In this document: one piece after another, positions 1 to 7,334 of the stretch | How positions within the stretch are numbered: the first letter of the stretch is position 1 | Layout of the letters: each line of letters opens with the position of its first letter | DNA from: Stephanodiscus triporus | Lineage: Eukaryota; Bacillariophyta; Thalassiosirophyceae; Thalassiosirales; Thalassiosiraceae | Assembly: GCA_036939755.1 (NCBI GenBank) | Contig: JALLAZ010000690.1 | Location: forward strand, 1-13,179 | DNA length: 13,179 nt | Reading direction: 5' to 3' | Program-made: the position numbers and the translations under genes | The notes under the pieces: generated by a model | The model's input: the letters and a program-made list of their open reading frames with translations, nothing else | What the model was told of the DNA's origin: nothing | The model's database searches: none

Positions 1-26
1 CCCCCCCCCCCCCCCCCCCCCCCCCC
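1..26. repeat. Poly-C run at window start
   Basis: The window opens with 26 consecutive C, only 26 bp before the first start codon. Similar runs, as poly-G, lie inside the adjacent gene. A homopolymer at the very edge is where an assembly often breaks, so this may be a contig end, and its true length is uncertain. Confidence 0.8.
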
Positions 27-52
27 TACCCACATCGACACCCACGACCGAA

Positions 53-314
53 ATGCCGTTCGACGTCTCCGACGAGCGCAACCTCCTCGCCTCGATGATC
101 GCCGAGCGCGACGCCCAGATCTCGTCCCTGACCCACCAGCTCCACTCGACCACCGACGCCCTGCGCGACGTCCGTCGCGAGGTGTCGTCGAGGACGTCCG
201 CCCGACGTCGGCAGCGCGAGGATCACGCCGCGGCGATACGTCGGCTCAAGGACGAGCACGCCGAGTGGCGTCGGGCCCTCGCCCGCTTCGAGAAGGGCGC
301 GAGGGGGGGGGGCG

Positions 315-354
<40 letters not shown>

Positions 355-1527
355 GGGCTCCGCCCGCACGAGTACGCGGCCCTCATGCGCACCGCGAACT
401 CGACCGTAGTCGAGTCGTCGTACGTCCTGCGACTCCAGGCGCAGCTTTGCGGCGCGATGCACGGCCTCGGGGTCATGGAGAGCCAGCTCGCGCTCGTGAA
501 GGAGAACTGCTCCTCCCTCATACGGTTCATGAGGGAGGACCTAAGTCGCATGGTCGACGATCGTACGCGTCGGGAGGTCGAGCTGATGAACGGCCTCGCG
601 AGGGTAGACAACGAGAAGCGTCTCATGGCCGCGGAGATGGAGAAGAAGATACGGGAGAGGGAGGAGCTACTCGATCAGGTGCGGGAGGAGTACGAGGAGC
701 TTGGACTCGAGTACGACGAGGACGAGGTGAAGCGCGCGCTCGAGGTGAGGTACCTCCTGGAGCAGATGGAGAAGGTGCGGGAGGACAGGGTCCGACTCGA
801 GGGGGAACTGCTCGCCGCGCTGCTGGAGCGGGAGGAGCAGATACAGAGGCTCAAGGACGAGAACGCGAGGCTGGACGAGAGATTCGAGGAGCTAACGGCG
901 GGGGGGGGGGGGGGGGGGTGGGGGGGGGGGGGGGTTGCGACATTGCGATCGGACGATGGGGGGACGATGATGGCGGCGTCGGCGGAGGAGGAGCAGGAGG
1001 GGGAAGAAAATGTCGATGGAGGGGATGTCGATGAGGGTGATGCCGCATCGAGAGGATCGGACGGGTACGGTCAAGTGGCCGGAGATGCCGATGACCAGAT
1101 GGATGAGAGAGGGGGGGGAGAAAAAGATGAAGTCGCAACGTGGCAGGAGGACGTCGTCGTGTCAGAAGTGGCATCTCGATCGGAAAATTCAACGTTAGTT
1201 GGCCAGGGTGAAATGCCGGCCTCCGATGCCGATGCTGCTGAAGATTCTACACCGGGGAACGATACGGCGAATGTCGATGATGATGATGAGCCAAGCAGTG
1301 AAAGAAGGGGAGGACACGGCGATGGTCAAGTGGCCGGAGATGCCGATGACCAGGTGGAGGAGGGGGGGGGAATAGAGGAAGAAGACGTAGCATTGAAGCA
1401 GGAAGATGTCATCGCCTCAGAAGTGGCATCTAGGTCGGAAAATTCCGTGTTGGCTGGCGAGGCTGACGCACCTGCATCCAACGCCGCCGCCGCCGCTGCG
1501 GAATTTACACCATGTGCTGATGCTTGA
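53..1527 (+). CDS. Long coiled-coil protein with Gly-rich hinge and acidic repeated C-terminus (frame broken in a poly-G run)
   Basis: I do not recognise a named family. The start at 53 (context ACCGAAATGCC) opens a charged heptad-rich segment (53-300) that then enters G runs at 303-312 and 316-353. From about 355 the same style of helix (Arg/Glu/Leu-rich, to about 895) continues in a different frame, so the gene is best read as 53-1527 with one base too few, or two too many, in the G run. That gives about 491 aa. A second Gly-rich hinge is encoded by G runs at 900-918 and 920-934. The C-terminal third (about 940-1527) is acidic, low in complexity and holds a tandem duplication. The coiled coil suggests a cytoskeletal, centrosomal or scaffold role, but this is inference only. 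No membrane segment or signal peptide is visible. Alternatively, the two frames belong to a true pseudogene or to a programmed frameshift. Confidence 0.7.
303..353 (+). repeat. Poly-G tract, site of frame change
   Basis: Two G runs (303-312 and 316-353, the second 38 long) are separated by CGC. Both flanking frames encode Gly through the tract. Upstream coding is in one frame and downstream coding in another, so the tract length is either misread or truly variable. The G strand could form a G-quadruplex. Confidence 0.9.
900..934 (+). repeat. Poly-G tract encoding a Gly/Trp hinge
   Basis: There are G runs at 900-918 and 920-934, interrupted by one T that makes a Trp codon. The tract lies between the coiled coil and the acidic tail. 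The frame stays open across it, so no length error needs to be assumed here, although multiples of three could be missing. Confidence 0.85.
1009..1520 (+). repeat. Imperfect in-frame tandem duplication of about 85 codons
   Basis: Two copies begin near 1009 and 1270. The shared core GGTCAAGTGGCCGGAGATG starts at 1069 and again at 1324. The core TCAGAAGTGGCATCT starts at 1162 and again at 1417. Both pairs are exactly 255 nt apart, so the frame is kept; small indels (6 nt near the start, 3 nt near the end) shift the outer edges. In protein the copies share GQVAGDADDQ and SEVASRSEN. The duplication makes up most of the acidic tail of the coiled-coil protein. Confidence 0.9.
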
Positions 1528-2019
1528 TCCTCCTCTCCGCCGTAGTTCCGATTTAGCATAATGAGTGTCTCTTCCTAATTCTAGGTTGTTTTTTTTCTTG
1601 TTATGCTGTATCCGCTGGTAAAGCATTTCGCTCTGTTAATTAGTTTTCAACCTGGATGAAAATGGCTTATCACTGTTGCATGCTTAGCCCCTGGGTTCTG
1701 GCATCGCTCATGGTTGGTGTGGAGAGGGTTCTGACTGGATTGGTTCAGACAATAATATTGGTTGAGAGCATTTAGGAATTTTGTTGAATCTCTCCCAGAA
1801 CAAGATGTGAGGCTTGGCGCAGGAAAAGTAGGTTCATCATCGACTGAATAAAATGCATGAGAAATCCATATGTGCATATATACTATTACTATTCAATGAA
1901 GTCACGAGCAACAACGATGATATTGAGAAATATTCGTTCAGTGGTTCTTCGCGGTGCTTAAAGAAGATAGGAGACCAGACCAGGCATGATCGTTATTTTT
2001 GTCAACCACGTGATATTAT
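1528..2019. other. Convergent intergenic region
   Basis: These 492 bp separate the stop codons of two converging genes and presumably hold both 3' UTRs. The sequence is AT-rich with a T tract near 1588. An ATG-led frame at 1853 runs antisense into the neighbouring exon and looks non-coding. I see no RNA gene or repeat. Confidence 0.6.
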
Positions 2020-3033
2020 TCAGTCGAAACTTCCCCCGAACCCTAATCCTATTACCTCAAATTTTGCGGAGCCCCCTTTTCTCACCATTGCCAACGTTAC
2101 TCCCGGATGTGCGTATTGTTCTTGGCGCATGCCATTGGCCGGGCAGAAGCCACGATTCAAACAAAACATGAGCATCGCCAGGAACGCGAATTGATAGAAC
2201 TTCGATCCCGCGTTGTTCAGGGTCAAAGAATTCACGTTCTTACCGTCGAATGCGCCCCTCGCCGCGTCGAAATTGCTCAGGTCGGCATACCAATAATTGG
2301 CCTCGTCCGGGTCGCTCATGTAATCGTCATGATCATGATCATCGTCGTCGTCGTCGTCTTTGAACGTGACGGATCGTTTCCGAGAGATCTTCTCATCGGA
2401 GCCTATCTTCGGGGTGGGAAACACGACCTCGCCGATGAAGTCATCGCCGTCCTCGAATTCGAACGCATTCGACTTCGATTTGGGCGTTGAGATTGCGATC
2501 TCCCCCGCGAAGTCATCGTCTTCGGCCTTGAGGGATGTTCCTGGAGAAGCAATCATCGATTTGAGATGTGTATAAATATCGGCCCGATCAAGAAATGTTA
2601 TGGTAGGCAAGTTGGAGTAACAAAAGAAATGGATACACTTTTCAAAGTAAAAACGAACATTCTCGATGCATCCTCAAGTACGCAAGTTGGAGTAACAAAA
2701 GAAATGGATACACTACTCTTCAAAGTAAAAAAGAACATTCTCGATGCATCCTCAACTTTGTTCCTTACCGGCGGAGTTATCCGTGCTGCAAGCCGTCGAC
2801 GGAGTTTCCGGACGGTTTGCCTCCTCCCCAGCAGCAACGACCTTGTCGCCCGTCACCACCTTGAGCGACGATGACGGGGGCGGGGCAGCCCAGAAAACGT
2901 CATGGTAACCTTCGCCCCAACGACCATCGTGGTCCTCGTCGTCAAGCGGCGACGATTCCGATGGCGCATGACAACAGCCGAATAGGGACCACCAAGGAGT
3001 GGAGTGTTCGGGTGTGAGATTCATTGTCGCCAT
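2020..3033 (-). CDS. Unrecognised acidic protein, two exons
   Basis: Exon 1 is 3033-2769 and exon 2 is 2540-2020, together 786 nt or 261 aa. The start sits in a strong context (CACACCATGGCG). The donor (GCCG/GTAAGG) and acceptor (CTTCTCCAG/GAAC) are both phase 1 and rejoin as a Gly codon, which strongly supports the model. No family is recognised. Visible features are an N-terminal WWSLFGCC (residues 14-21, a possible lipid-anchored Cys pair), a Pro/Ser-rich stretch, and two copies of a DDF-x-GE-x4-TPK pattern (about 97-109 and 122-133). RSVTF follows at 144-148, resembling a phosphatase-1 docking site, then an Asp/His run (150-161). A hydrophobic stretch at 203-216 is short for a membrane span. 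The protein is probably largely disordered. The gene diverges from the RRP5-like gene and converges with the coiled-coil gene. Confidence 0.75.
2541..2768 (-). other. Intron enlarged by an internal tandem duplication
   Basis: This is a 228-bp GT-AG intron, phase 1, inferred from the match of both exon frames. It is about twice as long as the other introns in the window (92-110 bp). Two near-identical copies of about 75 bp account for 153 bp of it. Confidence 0.8.
2607..2759. repeat. Tandem direct repeat, two copies of 75 and 78 bp
   Basis: Copy 1 is 2607-2681 and copy 2 is 2682-2759, directly abutting. Both begin GCAAGTTGGAGTAACAAAAG. Over about 68 aligned bases they differ only by a 3-nt insertion and two substitutions, plus the last few bases, so the duplication looks recent. 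Both copies lie wholly inside the intron. Confidence 0.95.
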
Positions 3034-3498
3034 GGTGTGTATTGTATATGGACGTGCGATGTGCGATGCGTTCGATGCGATGTTATAATGAAAATGGCGA
3101 CAAGGAGAAGAAGAGTTTGTGTCGTTGGCCCGCCGCCGAGGTTGTCGGGGTGGATGCAAATTCTGACGAGAAACGTGTCTCAGGGGAGAAGCTAATATGC
3201 TTATCCGATGGGAATCAGTATACAAAATAGTCGTGAAATTCTTTCCCGCTTTTTTAGAACAGAGCTTCCGTCCGTCCGTCCATCCGTCACGTGCTTTCTC
3301 TTGGACTAGATTACTTACTACCAATCTACTACGATAGTACCTACGATAATCGTAACCACCATCGATTTTTTTTTTATTTTTTTTGTTCTTCTCGTTTTTA
3401 CGACCACAAAACGCCTGCGCCGCAGCACAGCCAGCGGCAGGCACTCAAACTCCAATCCTTGCCATAAAGTAGCCCCGAAAAACGAACCCAAGTCAGGA
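3034..3498. promoter_or_regulatory. Divergent promoter region
   Basis: These 465 bp separate two start codons pointing away from each other, so they should hold both promoters and 5' UTRs. Visible elements are a CCGTC-type repeat (about 3269-3287) running into a palindromic CACGTG (3288-3293), which is the core bound by many bHLH and bZIP factors, and T-rich runs at 3365-3385 upstream of the plus-strand gene. No TATA box can be assigned with confidence. Confidence 0.5.
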
Positions 3499-3683
3499 AT
3501 GTCGACGGATGGTCAACCCGCCGCCTTCCCCCGAGGCAAGCGCAAGCAGCAGCCGGATCAACAAAGGGAGCATCGGGAGGGTCGGCATGGGAGGGCGATC
3601 GGCATAAGCGCCGCCCTGGCGCGGCCAACCGCGAAGAAGAGGCGCGCCGAGGACCCGATCCCGTCCGGGGGAGCGAAGACGAA

Positions 3684-3725
<42 letters not shown>

Positions 3726-5190
3726 AAAGGGGGCGGATTTCCTCTTCGGCAGTAACGACGACGTCGCATCGGGCGGCGGAGACGGGAGGTCGTCGTCCTC
3801 CTCCCGCGTCCGTCGTCCGGGGCATAAGAAGGGCCACGGCCGTCGCGATCGCGTCGTCGACGTCGACGAGGACGACGACGACGACGACGACGAATACCAC
3901 GACAACGATCGACCGACCTCGCTCGCGACGTCGCAGCTGCCCCTGGGCGGGGGGGGGGTCATCCCGCCATCCGTCTCCCCCGACGGATCCCGTCGGATAC
4001 CCCCCCGCATCGAGGCGCTGACGTTCGCGAAGTTCGATCGCGGCACGAAGGTCCTGGGCGTGATACGCGAGGTACGCGACGCGTACGCGATAATTAGCCT
4101 GCCCACGATGCTCGCGGGATACGTGAGGCGGGAGGACGGCGGGCCTCCGCTGACGAGGTGCCTTCCCGGGCCGAATTCCGTCATGGCCTTCGCCGTACTC
4201 GGGACGTCGACCGCCACGACGACGACGGCGGCGGGGAGGGGGAGGGGGGGGGGGGGAGGAGGGGGAGGGGACGGACGTCGTCGCACGATCGAGCTTAGCC
4301 CGTGGCCGGTACACGTCAACGAGGGCCGCCTCGTGACGACGACGGCCGTCCTCCCGCCCGCGAAGAAGAAGAACAAGAAGACGACGACGACGACTACGAC
4401 GGGCACGACGACCGTCGTAGTCGCGAGGGGACGCATCGTCTCGGTGGAGCCGCACGGGTGCATCGTCGACCTGGGAGGTGCGACGCGGGATGGGAGGATG
4501 GCGTTCTTGAGGTTCGATAACGTGGAGGGGGAATACGTGATCGACGACGACGACGATGACGACGATGACGACGACGACGACGACGACGAAGAGGACGAGG
4601 ACGGAGAGGGAGGAGATGACGAGGGGGGGGAGAACGCCGAGGAGACGTCGTCCCCTCCCCGGGGAGACGTCGCATCCGCCGCCGCGCGCAGGCTCAATCG
4701 ACACCGTGTGTACGACTTTACCATCCTCCCATCGTCGTCGTCGTCGTCTTCTTCTGGCGACGACGACAACGCGGCGCCGTCGTCGTCGACGTCGTCGGTA
4801 ATCCAGCTCGGACTGCCGTCGATCGCGTCCCTCGCGTCGATGCGCGCGATGTCGTCGCGTACGTCGATACCGGGGCTGTCGTCGTTGATTCCGGGCATGC
4901 TGACGGAAGTTCGTCTCGAGGCGCACGCGCGCAACGGCGTGTGCGTATCGTTCGGGGAGGGGGGGGTGTTCCGGGGTAGCATCGACGAGGACAATCTCGG
5001 CGGTCATCGTCCCGCGACGGAGGCGGCGGCAGCGGCCGTTCCGGGGGGGGCGGGGGACGGCGGAATCGACGTCGTCGCCATCGCCGGCAAGGGCGGGGGG
5101 GGCGATCCGACCATGTGGTGGAAGGGCGCGTTCGGAGGGAGGCGCGCCAAGGTGAGAAGCGACGGTGGGGTGGGGGGGGGGAGGGGTTGA
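3499..5190 (+). CDS. RRP5/PDCD11-like N-terminal region with three S1 modules
   Basis: RRP5 is a nucleolar pre-rRNA-binding protein of the small-subunit processome, needed for 18S and 5.8S rRNA maturation. In this protein, AAFPRGKRKQ (residues 8-17) matches the conserved N-terminal FPRGG region. An S1-1-like module begins at residue 171 (TKVLGVIREV, IISLP, GYVRRED). An S1-2-like module starts near 309 (GRIVSVEPHGCIVDLGG). An S1-3-like module lies at about 460-555 (IPGMLTEVRLEAHARNGVCVSFG). Low-complexity inserts interrupt the modules: poly-Thr 63-76, poly-Asp 349-363 and poly-Ser near 413-420. The full-length family is about 1700-1900 aa with some 12 S1 repeats and a C-terminal TPR block, all absent here. 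The frame stops at 5188-5190, just after a 10-G run (5172-5181). The last S1 strand (VDRPRNAAGVILSER) is found in the next frame, so the stop is probably not the true end and the protein runs into the kinase. Confidence 0.8.
3684..3725 (+). repeat. (GAC)14 microsatellite read as poly-Thr
   Basis: Fourteen perfect units are read in the ACG phase, giving a Thr run in the RRP5-like N-terminus. The same repeat is read as Asp at 3871-3891 and 4543-4587. Confidence 0.9.
4543..4587 (+). repeat. Asp-codon run (15 codons)
   Basis: A mixed GAC/GAT run encodes 15 Asp, followed by a Glu/Asp-rich stretch to about 4640. It sits between the second and third S1-like modules, where it presumably forms a disordered acidic linker. 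Confidence 0.9.
5172..5181 (+). repeat. 10-G run at the S1/kinase frame change
   Basis: The S1 frame (codons counted from 3499) is open up to a TGA at 5188. The kinase frame becomes recognisable as S1-3 sequence from about 5189. One G too many, or two too few, in this run would make the two frames continuous. A GT-AG candidate at 5152-5193 (42 nt) does not rescue the kinase frame. Confidence 0.75.
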
Positions 5191-7065
5191 CAGGCCGAGG
5201 AACGCGGCGGGCGTGATCCTGTCGGAAAGGGACGACGCGGACGCCGTCGTCGCGTGTCGCCGACCCTACGGGGGGGGGCAAGCGACGACGGATGCCGACG
5301 ACGCGAACGCGGGACCGGACGGCGCCGTCGTCGTCGTCGCCGCCGACGTGGCGGCGGCGGTGGGGGGGGGTGGGTCGACGATCGACGACTCGTCCGACTC
5401 CTTCGACATCTTCGCCGCGGACGACGCAACGCCCGTCCCGAAGACGACGACGACGACCGAGAACGGAGGCGGGCGGCGCGGCGACGGCGACGACCGACGC
5501 CGCGCGCCGTCGTCGTCGTCGTCGTCGGGGGCGGCGGCGAACAACAACCAGGAGTGCGACGACGCCGAGGGGTATTACAGGGCGAACATCGGCGAGATAA
5601 TAACGCTGCCGAGGGGGGGCGAGCGCGATCGCGAGGGGGGGATGGACGAGTCGCATCATCGCACGTCTCGCTTCCGGGTGCTGGGGATCATCGGCAAGGG
5701 GGTGTTCTCCTCCGTGATAAAGTGCGTGGAGGAGGGGACGGACGTCGGCGACGCCGATGGGGCGTCGGCCGAGACGAACGGCAACGGTGTCGGGGGGAGG
5801 ATCGTCGCCATGAAGATCATCCGTAACAACGAGGTGATGGCCAAGGCCGCGGCGAAGGAAATGCGAATTTTACGCATATTGTGCCACCAGTCGACGAAAT
5901 TGGCAGGCGGCAAGGCCAGGCAATCGAGGAAGGAGGGCCGCGCAGAGGGCGGCCACAAGGACGGGATTAATCCGGAAGCCAACGAGGAAGACGATGACGA
6001 CGATGACGACGCCGAGGAGCGCGAACGCAGGGAGCGCGAGAATCACAACATAGTGCGCCTTGTCGAGGTGGACCCGGGCGTCTCCTCCGCCGCTGCTGAT
6101 GCGTATTTATCCTCCTCCGCGTACGCGGCACCCCCGCCCGAGTTCCGATCGCATTGCGTTTTCCTGTTCGAGTTCCTGCCCTACAATCTCCGCGAGGTGC
6201 TATCGAAGTTCGGGAAGAATGTCGGGATCAACCTCACAGCGGTCAGATCGTACGCGAGGCAGTTGCTGTGCGCATTGGCGCATTTGGAGAGGCATCGTGT
6301 GGTCCATGGTGCGTCATGATTGATTATCTTTCTATCATTTTGCTGTTTATATTCTCCCGCTGGCTTGGCATGGAGTCAATCTCATTTAATTGCATTGTTG
6401 TCGTTCGATAAATGCTAGCCGACCTCAAACCGGACAATATTCTAGTTTCGGCCAACTTCTCTACCGTCAAGCTTGCTGATTTTGGATCAGCCTTCTTTGA
6501 GACGGATTTTGACAATGATCCTACCCCGTACCTAGTGTCTCGCTTCTACCGGCCTCCTGAGGTGATCCTCGGCCTTGAATACGATCGCATGGTTGATTTG
6601 TGGAGTACTTCCGTCACTCTCGCAGAGCTCTTTACGGGGTCCGTGCTATTCCCGGGAAAGACAAATAACGACATGCTCGTCAGATTCATGGACGCCATGG
6701 GGCCTCTCTCCCACAAGATGGTGAAGCGGCATGCCCTGAGCTACTCTCGCATGGGGTTACAGCCGCATTTCGAGGTTGGGATCACCGGAGGGACGTATCA
6801 ATTGCGCAAGCATGATGTGGATCGCGTCACGGGCCAGCCGGTGTGTTGCCTTGTGAATGTCCTGTCGGCAAAGGCGGATGCACGATTGGCGCAGGTGTTG
6901 CTCAGGGCGTCCAAGGGAGGGGGCGCATCGGAGCGGGTGGACGTGTTGAAGTTCGCAGATTTCTTGAACCGGTGCCTTGCACTCGACCCGGCGAGGCGTT
7001 TGTCTGTGCGGGATGCGCTACGGCACGACTTTTTCGTCAAGAAGAAGAAAAAGGTGAACACATAA
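5183..7065 (+). CDS. PRPF4B: PRP4-type spliceosomal protein kinase (PRPF4B-like), two exons, 5' end fused to the S1 region
   Basis: PRP4 kinase is a CMGC-group nuclear kinase that phosphorylates U4/U6.U5 tri-snRNP and related splicing proteins. The family hallmark DAEGYYRANIGEI lies at 5558-5596, just before the kinase domain. The glycine loop is GKGVFSSV (5693-5716), the VAxK-type Lys is at 5813-5815, and RNNEVM follows. The catalytic loop is HADLKPDN; HAD rather than HRD is normal for PRP4. DFG is at 6478-6486, and TPYLVSRFYRPPE has Pro for the usual Ala of APE. The GKTNNDML and ALDPARRLS motifs complete the domain. Acidic inserts lie in the N-lobe (about 5980-6030). Exon 1 ends at 6308 and exon 2 is 6419-7065. 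No ATG occurs in this frame upstream of 5642, which lies inside the conserved region, so the start must come from the S1 frame. Correcting one G gives 3499-6308 plus 6419-7065, 1151 aa. Confidence 0.9.
6309..6418 (+). other. Intron in the kinase catalytic loop
   Basis: This 110-bp GT-AG intron is phase 1, with donor CATG/GTGCGT and acceptor ATGCTAG/CCGAC. Splicing rebuilds the Ala of the HADLKPDN catalytic loop exactly as expected for the family, so the boundaries are secure. Confidence 0.95.
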
Positions 7066-7334
7066 CATATTGCTGCCTCAAACTCATATTACTTACTTAC
7101 TCTACTTAACTGTTGATACTAGAGGTAAAAATGACCTGATAAATACCGATATTACTCTCGCACTGCCAATATTGTTCTGTAATTATTTGCAAACTATCGT
7201 AACACAAAATATCCTTGCCATAACTAAGTAACTTGAAGTTGTTGACGGAGGTAGCTGGTTGATACAACCAAGTCTTGATCCGTTTGCATTATTTGGGAGC
7301 TTTGCTCACTTGGGGGGCGGTGCATGTAGACCCA
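7066..7334. other. Convergent intergenic region
   Basis: This short AT-rich spacer lies between the stop codons of the kinase gene and the Tudor-like gene and is expected to contain both 3' UTRs. I see no further gene. Confidence 0.6.

Noticed and set aside
1853..2194. Plus-strand ATG-led frame of 113 codons
   Set aside because: It overlaps exon 2 of the better supported minus-strand gene, and no motif is visible.
2598..2837. Minus-strand frame of 79 codons with a repeated peptide
   Set aside because: The peptide repeat is only the intron's DNA duplication being read through. The frame is not that of the flanking exons.
3493..5007. Long minus-strand frames (504 and 478 codons) opposite the RRP5-like gene
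   Set aside because: They consist of Arg, Val, Ser and Pro runs produced by the reverse complement of (GAC)n and G-rich codons. They show no domain, while the plus strand carries S1 modules.
5152..5193. A 42-nt GT-AG intron (AAG/GTGAGA to TTGACAG/G) joining the S1 region to the kinase
   Set aside because: The donor looks good, but splicing leads into a frame that does not contain the kinase, and the length is well below the other introns here. A G-run length change explains the frames better.
4718..5659. Minus-strand frame of 313 codons opposite the S1/kinase junction
   Set aside because: It is an Arg/Pro-rich shadow of repetitive coding DNA, with no recognisable motif.
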